A DNA stretch of 64,000 nt, taken from Saprospiraceae bacterium. GTDB taxonomy: Bacteria; Bacteroidota; Bacteroidia; Chitinophagales; Saprospiraceae. The first letter of the stretch is position 1, and each line of letters opens with the position of its first letter. The stretch is taken from positions 10,752 to 74,751 of the forward strand of contig JADKBO010000032.1 of assembly GCA_016715105.1 (NCBI GenBank). Reading direction: 5' to 3'. This document shows, piece after piece, positions 55,201 through 64,000 of this stretch. Under the pieces are notes generated by a model. The model had not been told where the DNA came from and made no database searches. It was given only the letters and a program-made list of their open reading frames with translations. The position numbers and the translations under genes were made by a program.

Positions 55201-56443
55201 TTTGTAAACGTTTTTTAATGTTAGCCTCTAATACGTAATGATCAATTAGAGGTGCAAATGTATTGACAAATAAAATAGCCAACATCCATCCTTCTGGATA
55301 TGCTGGATTGATAACTCTCACAATGATTCCAATAAAACCAATGGACGCTCCGTATATCCACTTACCAGTATTTGTGCTGGAAGCAGTAACTGGGTCTGTA
55401 GCCATAAATGCCATGGCAAATAAAAATGACCCCATGAGGAAGTGTTGGTACCAAGTTACTTCCATAAAAGGAGTAGCTCCCCAAACATTCAAAATCAATG
55501 TACCACCAATAGCGCCAAGCACCATAGAGAGCATTATTCGGAAACTTGCAACCTTTGTTATGATCAAGAATAGAGCACCAAGTACGATGAATATTTTATT
55601 TGTCTCTCCTATTGAACCAGGGATCGCTCCCCAAAGCATTTGAGATTCAGAATATTTTGCGGTAACTTGTTCCCAACCACCTTGGTATGCCAAAGTTAAG
55701 GGTGTAGCTCCACTGTAACCATTAACCACAGTTGCAGTTTCTTTAAACATTGGCCAATCAAACCATGAAAACAAGGAGTTGAAAAATCCAGTGTGCCACC
55801 ATCCATAATCAACAGCGCTTCCTGGAACTAATTTTTCATATCCAGAAACCCAAGCCAAATCTCCTGAGATGGTGGTGGGATATGCAAAAAAGATAAATAC
55901 TCTTGCTAAAAGTGCAATGTTCCAGATATTCATGCCTGTACCACCAAATGCTTCCTTTCCTATGATTACTGCAAAAGCAACTGCAAGTGATAATATCCAC
56001 AAAGGAATATCAGGAGGCATAATAAGTGGTATCAAAGCTCCTGAGACCAAAAATCCCTCTTCAACCGCATGTCCCTTTTTAGCAGCCCATAAGAACTCAA
56101 TTCCTAGACCTACGATGTGTGATACCAAAAATATAGGTAACATCAATATTAAACCATGAGCCAACTTCAAATTAAAGCCATCCATGAAGCCTAAGTATTG
56201 TCCTTGAGCTACAAAATGTTGGTGTCCTATATTGTAGGTACCAAAGATGTAACACAATTGCATTGCTAAAACGACATGCACCATCAATCTTTTGAGGTCC
56301 ATACCATCTCTCATGTGTACACCACCACTAGTAACTGTGTTTGGCGCATAGGCAAATGTGAAGAAAGCATCATATGCTGTATGCAGGACCGGACTTTTTT
56401 TCTTATCCGGTTCAATGCTTTTTATAAATTGCAACAAACCCAT
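55193..56443 (-). CDS. nqrB: Na+-translocating NADH:quinone reductase subunit B
   Basis: This is the large membrane subunit that carries a covalent FMN and riboflavin and conducts Na+. The 416-residue protein has MGLLQFIKSIEPDKKKSPVL at the start, RDGMDLKRLMVHVVLAMQ, the FMN-attachment motif SGAT in NGYSGATPLTLAYQ, and the membrane signatures IGKEAFGGTGMNIWNIALLA and FMATDPVTASSTNTGKWIYG. About nine hydrophobic helices are visible. It begins 31 bp after nqrA. Confidence 0.97.
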   Translation of the reverse strand: MGLLQFIKSIEPDKKKSPVLHTAYDAFFTFAYAPNTVTSGGVHMRDGMDLKRLMVHVVLAMQLCYIFGTYNIGHQHFVAQGQYLGFMDGFNLKLAHGLILMLPIFLVSHIVGLGIEFLWAAKKGHAVEEGFLVSGALIPLIMPPDIPLWILSLAVAFAVIIGKEAFGGTGMNIWNIALLARVFIFFAYPTTISGDLAWVSGYEKLVPGSAVDYGWWHTGFFNSLFSWFDWPMFKETATVVNGYSGATPLTLAYQGGWEQVTAKYSESQMLWGAIPGSIGETNKIFIVLGALFLIITKVASFRIMLSMVLGAIGGTLILNVWGATPFMEVTWYQHFLMGSFLFAMAFMATDPVTASSTNTGKWIYGASIGFIGIIVRVINPAYPEGWMLAILFVNTFAPLIDHYVLEANIKKRLQSA

Positions 56444-56474
56444 TATTCGATTTTGTTTTTACTTTTTCAATAAA

Positions 56475-58112
56475 TTAACCCTGAGATTGTACCATGTCCA
56501 ATCCTTCTCTCAAAATTTTCTGTAGTGGTATTTTGGAGGTACAAACAAACTCACAAAGAGCAATATCCTCTTCGCTTAGTTCTTGAATACCAAGGCCTTC
56601 CATTTTTTCAAAATCATTGGCAAGAATTGCCTTCATGAGGTGTTGGGGATATATATTCATTGGAAGAACTTCCTCATATTGACCACTTACAACAAATGCT
56701 CTTGCTTCACCATGTGTATTGGTATCTCCTTCAAATTTATAGTCAGGAAACAAGAAATTTGGAAAAGTGTTTGAAATACTCGGTCTTGGTTTGATTGGCA
56801 ATAACCAACCAAACAACTCATATTCATTACCTTCTGCAATCACTGTCACTTGATCATCCTTGTAACCCAAATATTGGTTAGTTGTTTTTTGCTTACCTGA
56901 AAGTACATCTCCACTGATAATTCTTGAGTCTTTCCCATCTTCTTTGATGATCCCTCCCAACAATTCACCAATTTGAGCACCTACATAAGTCCTAACATAT
57001 TTTGGAGCACTAAGTTTACTACCTGCAAGGGCAACTATTCTTGTACAATCCAAAACGCCATCTGAAAATAATTTTCCTATGCTTATAACCTCTTGAACCC
57101 CAAGTGTCCAAACATTTTGACCAGATTTTATCGGTTTAGTGTGATGGATTTGTACGCCAACATTACCCGCTGGATGTTTGCCAGCAAACCAATGTTTAGC
57201 AACTCCAGTAGCTTGGGTAAATGCAGAAGATACTGATTCTGGTTTTCTACCGTCTAAACCTAAATGTACTGATCCTGAAGTCAACAAGCCAAGAACCTCC
57301 AATCCCTTTTGGAAATAAACTTCTTTGCCACTGATTATCACATTTGCATCTGGTGCAAGCGGAGCAGTATCAAAAGTGGAAATGTAAATATCTCTTGGAA
57401 TATCTCCTATTGGTGGAACAATATCATATGGCCTTTGATTTAACAAAGCCCAAGCACCAGATTCTTGTAAAAATTGAGTGATTTCTGTTCGAGATGCAGA
57501 TGCAGAAGGAACTGAAAACACTTTATGTTGCTGGACTAAATCAGCCAAGATGACAACTTCAATTATTGATCGTTTCTCTCCGCGGTTGACTTCAATAATT
57601 TCGCCACTTACAGGTGCCGTATAAATCACCTCAGGGTTTTTCTTATCAAAGAACAATGCATCACCTGCTTTCACAGTATCACCCACTTCTACAACAACTT
57701 TGGGGATCGGTGACATTCCTCTGAAATCTGTTGGACAAACAGCAAATCTTGTGACTCTCACATCTTCAACAGCTCCAGAAGCCTGCCCAGATAATTTCAA
57801 ATCATATCCACGAGTAAGTTTGTGATATGAATTTTCACCAACAAATTCAGGTTTTTTACCCGTCAAATAGTTGGATAAAGAAGGTAAAATACCGATGTCT
57901 TTCTTAAAAACGTCAATACCAACTTTACTAGCTTCTACCTTCAACAAATTATCAGCAAGTGTAATAATCGCTCCTAAAGCAACTAAAACTCCTACACCAA
58001 GGAGGCTATAAAAAAGATAACCAGATGATTGGTTGCTCGTTTGAGCAGATAAGATTGCTTGAGTTGAGGTGAGAAGAAAAATAGTGATTAGTGTTTTATT
58101 AAACTTTCTCAA
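56475..58112 (-). CDS. nqrA: Na+-translocating NADH:quinone reductase subunit A with N-terminal membrane extension
   Basis: NqrA is a subunit that works with NqrB near the quinone site. The canonical protein, about 446 residues, corresponds here to residues 96-545 (YHKLTRGYDLKLSGQASGAV onward, with VHLGLDGRKPESVSSAFTQA and LLGGIIKEDGKDSRIISGDV). Ahead of it is an extra 95 residues: a Sec-like hydrophobic leader (TLITIFLLTSTQAILSAQ) and a transmembrane helix (FYSLLGVGVLVALGAIITL), then a linker. The topology (leader out, helix back in) would keep the core in the cytosol but anchor it. No separate start before YHKLT is apparent: the first in-frame ATG after residue 1 is far inside the core. Confidence 0.94.
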   Translation of the reverse strand: MRKFNKTLITIFLLTSTQAILSAQTSNQSSGYLFYSLLGVGVLVALGAIITLADNLLKVEASKVGIDVFKKDIGILPSLSNYLTGKKPEFVGENSYHKLTRGYDLKLSGQASGAVEDVRVTRFAVCPTDFRGMSPIPKVVVEVGDTVKAGDALFFDKKNPEVIYTAPVSGEIIEVNRGEKRSIIEVVILADLVQQHKVFSVPSASASRTEITQFLQESGAWALLNQRPYDIVPPIGDIPRDIYISTFDTAPLAPDANVIISGKEVYFQKGLEVLGLLTSGSVHLGLDGRKPESVSSAFTQATGVAKHWFAGKHPAGNVGVQIHHTKPIKSGQNVWTLGVQEVISIGKLFSDGVLDCTRIVALAGSKLSAPKYVRTYVGAQIGELLGGIIKEDGKDSRIISGDVLSGKQKTTNQYLGYKDDQVTVIAEGNEYELFGWLLPIKPRPSISNTFPNFLFPDYKFEGDTNTHGEARAFVVSGQYEEVLPMNIYPQHLMKAILANDFEKMEGLGIQELSEEDIALCEFVCTSKIPLQKILREGLDMVQSQG

Positions 58113-58143
58113 GTCTTTATTATTTTAGCTTATAAATTCGGGA

Positions 58144-58173
58144 CAAATGTATAATTATTATTACTCATAACAA
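58144..58173 (-). promoter_or_regulatory. Promoter of the nqr operon
   Basis: On the minus strand a TTG (58173-58171) is followed after exactly 19 bases by TACATTTG (58151-58144). This is the Bacteroidota primary-sigma consensus TTG-N19-TAnnTTTG, with the -7 box 31 bp upstream of the nqrA ATG. It is the best promoter found in the window. Confidence 0.85.
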
Positions 58174-58344
58174 TCGTTCAGGTTGTAATTATCTTACATA
58201 GAATCCTCTATTTAGATTAGTTCTAAATAACAAATTTCTCAAACCGTAAAATATACCAATTTTTGTATCGTTTAGATTAATAAAATTTAAGCATACACGC
58301 TTATAATTGCGTAGTTTTGTATCAAATTTTTGTAAATAGCATTC

Positions 58345-61300
58345 ATGAAAATAGCAACCTCTACCACCTATATATTACTATTCTGCTTTTTATATTCTTC
58401 CGTTACCCAAGCGCAAATGTCTACTCCTCGTGGTATATTGTACGGTAATGAATGGATTGACTATTCCAAAGAGTACCTTAAATTTGAGGTATCTCAGGAC
58501 GGCATCTACCAAATAAAGGCTGGTACATTAAGCGCAAATGGATTTGACATCAGTCAACCAAGTAAGTTACAACTGTGGCACAATGGAGTTGAAATTCCTT
58601 TATATATATCTTCAGGTGAAAATGCGATGGCAAGTACCGATTTTATAGAGTTTGTCGGCTTCAAAAACACCATTGCACTTGATACATTCTTATATGATGA
58701 TTGGAAAAAAGATTTACTAAACCCAAATTATGGTCTTTTTACCGACATTTCATCCTATTATTTGGTAATGTCAGATCAAGATTCTGGAAATAAAAGGTTT
58801 GCATTGACAAATCCAGACTATAATGATAATTCCATCGAAAGCTTACCTTACTACAGACACCAATCCATTACCAATTTTTCAAGTTCTTTCTACAAACCCC
58901 AAATTGGTGAGCTAAAATACAGTCATTTTCAACCAAGTGAAGGTTATACAACTGGTTTGAGAAATAATGTGGATGCTCCAATTTCTGTCAATGGATTTGT
59001 ATCACAAGGTGATGCCCCTACAGTAAGGCTATATCTGGCAAACAATAATAACTTCCCCATCATAAAATCCATCAAGTGGAATAATACTGAAGTTGCTTTG
59101 GATTCTACAGGAAGTGGTAGAACCTCAAAAATAAACTTCACTGTAGATGCTGATAAATTTTTGAATGAAAATAACCTCAACATAAAGATTACCAACAATT
59201 TTGGTCTCTTTGGACTTGCAAGTGTTGAAGCTTCATACAATAGGTCGTTTAATTTTGCCAATCTAGATTTTACGATTGCAAATGTTGATTCCAAAAAAAG
59301 GAGAATAACTAGTACTGGGCTTGAATCAGGAATTACTCATATTTATGATCTCCAAAACCTTCAGGCAGTAAAACTTGGTGAAAATGGAGCACTGATTGCA
59401 GAAAGTGGGGCAAAACTTGTCTTTGGAAAAAATGCAACAGAACTTACTTTACCATCCATAAAGAAATTCAAAAACATAACCTCAACGGATGCAAGTTTCC
59501 TCTTTTTGACGAGTGAAAAGTTGTACGACGGCACAACGCCAGGGAATCCTATTGACGAATATGCAGCATACAGATCCAGCAGTCAAGGAGGAGGTTTTAA
59601 AACAGAAATTCTAACTACACAAGAAGTATACGATCAATTTGGGTATGGCATTCCCAACCATAACTGGGCTTTTAAAAACATGAGTCATTATTTAAAAGAT
59701 CATTGGCCTAGTTTACATTATGTTTTGATTGTTGGTAAAGCCAGAGAATATCAAAATGTGAGGACTCCTGCTTTGTTGGCCAATCCAGTTAATGCAAGTT
59801 TTATGGTTCCAACATTTGGAACATCCCCATCCGATGTTTTATTATTTTCTCCGGGAAGATATGTAAATTCCTATTTTGCCATTGGTAGAATAGCAGCCAG
59901 CAATATAGACGAAGTAAAAATATATCTTGATAAAGTAAAACAACACGATATTGCCATTAACGCACCTCAAGAAAAGGATAAGTTATGGTTGAAGAATATT
60001 GTGCATTTGGGTGGCGGAGCCGATGGAGGTGAAAGAAGCAGTATCACTTGGTTTTTGAATAGAATGAGTGATACAATCCAAAGAGGAGCTTTCGGGGCTA
60101 ATGTGAGTGCATTTTATAAAACTAGTACCACAGATATACAAATTGCAAGTCTTAAGGCTATTTCAGAAAATATAAACAAAGGTGCTTCTATCGTTACATT
60201 TTTCGGCCATGCTTCTATTGGAGCCTTTGAATTCAATCTAGACAATCCATACAACTATGCAAATGAAGGTAAATATCCTTTCATATTCTCACTTGGGTGT
60301 TATTCTGGAAACATTCATAGTCCTTCAAGAGGCATAAGTGAAGACTTTTTATTCGCCAAAGACAGAGGAGCAATTGCATTTATAGCCTCAGCTGGAACTG
60401 CGTATTTATCAACACAGGGCATTTATGGCACTAAGTTTTATGCTAAATTGACTAGTGATTTCTATAATCAGCGATTAGGAGATATGTTTAAATCAGGGGG
60501 ATTTGATTAATCGAGGATACGAACAGCCGGCAGATTATACGTTGGACTATGAACGTACGATTGTAGGACCTGGCGAAATATATGCTGATAAAGATTCATT
60601 CAATTTTAAGTTTGATATCTTGAATTTAGGGCGAGGTATGAATGAGGTTGTGGAAGTGCAAGTACTTCAAACTGGACCAGCATCAGATACCGTTTATAAA
60701 AAGACATTTTTCTTTCCTGCACCACTCAATAAAGAATCATACACTATTCAAATACCTATCAAAGGAGACATAGCAGGGAAGAACAAACTTTTTGTTGAAA
60801 TTGACCCTAGAAATACAGTTGTTGAAATCACTGATGCAAATAATATTTTGAAAGATAATGCAGGAAATACAGGCATTGAATTTGTGATTCTCTCCAATGA
60901 AGTATTCCCAACTTTCCCCAAAATGTTTAGTATTTACAATGGTGAAAAACCTTTAGAATTGATAACAAGTTCTGTCAATAGTTTTGCACCAAATGGTAGG
61001 TACAAAATGCAGTTGGATACATCAGAATTATTTAATACCAGCGATCTGAAAGAAACTGTGTTTGAGTCTACTTCCACCTTTATGGTATGGAAACCCAATG
61101 TCGAATTAATTCCTAATAAAGTGTACTATTGGCGCGTTTGCAAAATAGATGAAGAAAGCCAAAGAGCAGCTTGGGTGTAAGCAATTTCTTGTATTTACCA
61201 GGTTCTCCATCAGGGTGGAATCAATCACACTACTACCAATATCTCAAAAACACCAATGATATAAAAGTATTAAACAATAATCAATTTGAATATAATGACG

Positions 61301-62961
61301 CCATCAGGAATATCGTAGTTCAAAATGGATTAACAAGTTTTGGCACTGGCGAATTGATTGGTTATTCTGTAGATTTCTCTACATATGCTGCATCCGTGAA
61401 ACCTTGGGAGTATGTCAAGGAAGGGATTGCAATTGCTATTTTAGACACAGTAAGGGATCTCATACTGTAAATTGGCGGTGAATTTGGAGAGTAATTTCTA
61501 GAAGCGGCGGGCAGATCTTTTGGTTTTAATACAAAAACTCCAGAAGATAGACAAAAAATTGTCAAATTTATGACTTTCATGTTTAAAAAGGATACCAAAG
61601 TCTACGACGAAAGAGTTGCAGAAAGTAAATTTGAAATAATCAGTACCAAAATGGAGTTTCCATACAGGTCCACTCTTGGAAAATTTTCTACTCCTAAAAT
61701 CGGCCCTGTTGCCAAATGGAAGAGTATAACCACTGATATTATTTCTGCACCGTCCAATAATGTAATGCTTTCAGTAATAGGATTTAATGTTTCAGGTAAA
61801 GAAGATACCTTACTTACATCTATTCCAAAAGCATCTTTTGATATTTCCAATATTGATGAAAAAATCTATCCGTATATAAAAATCCAAATTACGATGAAAA
61901 TACCGTGACTAGAATACCATCTACCATAAATTCCATAAAGGTTATTTATGAAAATTTGCCAGACATCATCACTCAAGGTTTAGTGGCAGAGAATGTCATC
62001 GACACTTTAGAGCAAGGTAAATTAATTTCTTTCAACACATCCTTGTTCTTAATTGGTGATCAGCCACTGGAAAATATCAAATTGAAACTTGAGATGAAGA
62101 ATGATAAAAATAATAGCGTTATTGAGGTTGTAAGAAATATTGAAAAATTAAATATTGGCGTAAATCAATTGGAAAAATACATCCTCAAAACAACAGACGT
62201 TTCAGGTAATATTCGGGTCGATTTTATTGCCAATGAAAACAAGTCCAGTTTAGAAACAGACTATTCCAATAATTTTGGAACATTCCGCACATTTATCAAA
62301 AAGGATAAGATCAATCCAAAACTCAATGTCTATCAAAACAATGTTGAATTATTTCAAAGAACGATGACAACCAGTTTTTAGCATTACTGACCCTAATTCG
62401 ATTTATTGTATAATCAAAAATGAGGGCGGACAAGATGTATTTAAGTCTGAACTAAATCCAAGCGTGAGCTTCAAGTCTGAAATACAAAATGGTAAAAATG
62501 TTGCCTTTATGGAATTCCAAACTGATTTGGAAGACGGCAAATATATGATTGCAGTAAAAGGAAGAGATGCTTCTGGAAATGAGTCAGGTGACAAACCATT
62601 GCAATTAAACTTTGAAGTGGTGAGTAAAAACTCAATCAAAAACATTTACAACTATCCAAATCCCTTTTCCACTCAAACCCAATTCGTTTATACTTTGACT
62701 GGAAATGTTCCAAATAAAATGGTCTTACAAATTTTCACCCTCACAGGCAAGGTTGTAAAGGAGATAGCTTTGAGTGATTTGGAACTTCCAAGACTAGGAA
62801 ACAATCTCACTCAATTTACTTGGGACGGAAGAGATGATTATGGTTCTTTACTTGCAAATGGTACTTATTTGTTCAGAATCGTAGCTTATGATTCAAATAA
62901 TAGCTCGTATTCTGGAAAAGCTACTAAAAATGATTTCGGCAAACTCGTAATCATCAGATAA
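58345..62961 (+). pseudogene. C25 (gingipain-type) cysteine peptidase with FlgD/type IX-style C-terminus, multiple frameshifts
   Basis: The open N-terminal frame (58345-60510) has a Sec signal and a Peptidase_C25 domain with the catalytic His in VTFFGHASIGAF and the catalytic Cys in IFSLGCYSGNIH. The rest continues in shifting frames: NRGYEQPADYTLDYERTIVG, the Ig-like region RGMNEVVEVQVLQTGPASDT, GVSNFLYLPGSPSGW, EAAGRSFGFNTKTPEDRQKI, and a tail INNYPNPFS-like NYPNPFSTQTQFVYTL then GTYLFRIVAYDS. At least six breaks occur (about 60500, 61165, 61470-61495, 61885, 62365). Full length would be near 1540 residues. The family includes PorU-like sortases of type IX secretion. Confidence 0.8.
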
Positions 62962-64000
62962 TTGGATGGTAAGCAGATTTTTTTGATATTCACAACACCC
63001 TTAAATGGTGGTGATTTAGGGATTTTGCAAGCTACAAAATGTTTGATCGAGCAATATTTTCCAAATTCAAAACTCACAATCGCTTGTTTCAATTATGATA
63101 CTTGGTCAAAACAAGCAAATGCACCACAATTAGGACTGATACCTGAACTGGAGGATGAGATTTATGCAGCAAAAAGTAATATTGGAAAACAAATTCTTTC
63201 ATATACTAAATATGCAATAGAAAGGACAAACTTAAGTGGATGGATATTTCAATTAGAGTATTTCCTATTTAAATCAAAATCACCCTACTTACAAAACTTA
63301 TTACATTCAGATTTAGTCATTGCAAGTCCTGGAGGCTATTTGCACCCTTATTATGGCATTGAAAACAAAACTTTTCAACTTTCCAAACTGGCTAAGCATA
63401 AAAGGAAGTATGTGTTATTGGCGCAATCAATAAGCCCACCACCAGAACCCCCAATTCAACAGAAAGAAAAGAAACTACACGGAATTTTAAAAAAAGCAAC
63501 TTCTATCGCTGCAAGAGAAACTAAAACTTTTAAAATTTAAATAATTACCCAAATTCGATTTTGACTTGCGATATTGTTTTTATGCTCGCAGATCAGATCA
63601 TCCCAAAACAAAAACAGCATCTCAAACCAACTAAAATCGTTTGTAATTTCAGAAACTGGCCAGGTTCGGAGATAGCAAAATACACCGCATTTCTAAATTT
63701 AGTCTTGAACAAATATCCAGAAATACAGGTAGAGTTCTTATCAACCTGCCAAGGAATAACGGGATATGTGGATGATTCCCTTATAGCACAAGAAATTGCA
63801 CAAACATTGGTTGATAAAAATCGCATAACCATTAATCAAAATATATATACTACAACTCAATTGATCGAGGCATTTGCAGACCATGATCTTTATTTGGGCA
63901 TGAGGCTTCATGGGGCGATATTTAGTATGATTGGAGGTATCCCTGCTATGAATATCTTATGAGGAAAAAGGCACTGCTCTATATGGAGATTTAGGAATAG
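62962..64000 (+). CDS. Polysaccharide pyruvyl transferase family protein, frameshifted, runs off the end
   Basis: This starts at a TTG directly after the peptidase stop (LDGKQIFLIFTTPLNGGDLG with the first residue read as Met). The family's donor-site part reads VIASPGGYLHPYYG near residue 130. The frame ends at 63540 and resumes as CDIVFMLADQIIPKQK, then LGMRLHGAIFSMIGGIPAMN, the C-terminal signature of these transferases. A further shift near 63955 follows, after which YEEKGTALYGDLGI continues to the window edge. They transfer pyruvate to exopolysaccharide sugars. The gene is incomplete as given. Confidence 0.8.

Overview
The window is AT-rich chromosomal DNA of a Bacteroidota bacterium, most like the Saprospiria. 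Points supporting this are a Bacteroidota-type promoter (TTG-N19-TACATTTG) before the nqr operon, weak Shine-Dalgarno sequences, a gingipain-type C25 peptidase with a type IX secretion style C-terminus, DUF1080, fasciclin and TolB-like secreted proteins, and a full Na+-translocating NADH:quinone reductase operon. The placement is an inference from gene content and promoter form, with no database search behind it.

Layout. 0-2 kb: an outer-membrane protein and Kdo transferase waaA. 2.2-8.2 kb: a hexuronate catabolic operon (TRAP transporter dctPQM, uxaA, uxaB), closed by a terminator shared with the opposing pdhA. 9.8-12.2 kb: gapA and pgk. 12.3-18.7 kb: an accessory zone with a HipB-like repressor under four operators spaced exactly 40 bp apart, a 32-codon HipA remnant, a DUF1016 nuclease, a 28-bp minisatellite, two glycosyltransferases, a broken HTH/nucleotidyltransferase cassette behind a 39-nt palindrome, DUF4287 and degenerate intergenic repeats. 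18.7-24.8 kb: a DUF1579-like protein, a fasciclin lipoprotein, a Tat-exported Gfo/Idh oxidoreductase, a tandem pair of tiny lipoproteins and a CE1-type esterase. 24.8-27.5 kb: kdsB downstream of a glutamate-cysteine-ligase-like/CBS fusion. 27.8-31.8 kb: an SH3-like secreted protein, DUF58, a holin-like membrane protein and a DUF4143 ATPase behind three 33-nt repeats. 31.9-38.5 kb: a second Gfo/Idh protein, pepT-lonN-dinB, and secreted TolB-like and DUF1080 proteins. 38.7-49.6 kb: prfA, a DUF349-like coiled-coil protein, asd, a lamin-tail surface protein, an EEP-family membrane protein, a GNAT, glgB and phoH. 49.9-51.6 kb: an unusual alpha/beta-hydrolase/cyclase-like/AraC fusion. 51.8-58.1 kb: nqrABCDEF with an N-terminally extended NqrA. 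58.3-64 kb: a frameshift-ridden C25 peptidase and a broken pyruvyltransferase running off the end.

A pattern cutting across the window is that many genes are broken by one-base indels, mostly in homopolymer runs, while the conserved protein continues in the next frame. These include nqrC and a GCS2/CBS fusion as well as accessory genes. Single events in core genes look like sequencing error. Dense damage in the HTH gene and the C25 peptidase may be real decay. I give the reconstructed extents and state each break.

No tRNA, rRNA, CRISPR array, complete insertion sequence or prophage was recognised. The strongest candidates for something undescribed are the phased operator array with its HipA remnant, the hydrolase/cyclase/AraC fusion, the long palindrome ahead of the HTH/nucleotidyltransferase pair, and the membrane-anchored NqrA.
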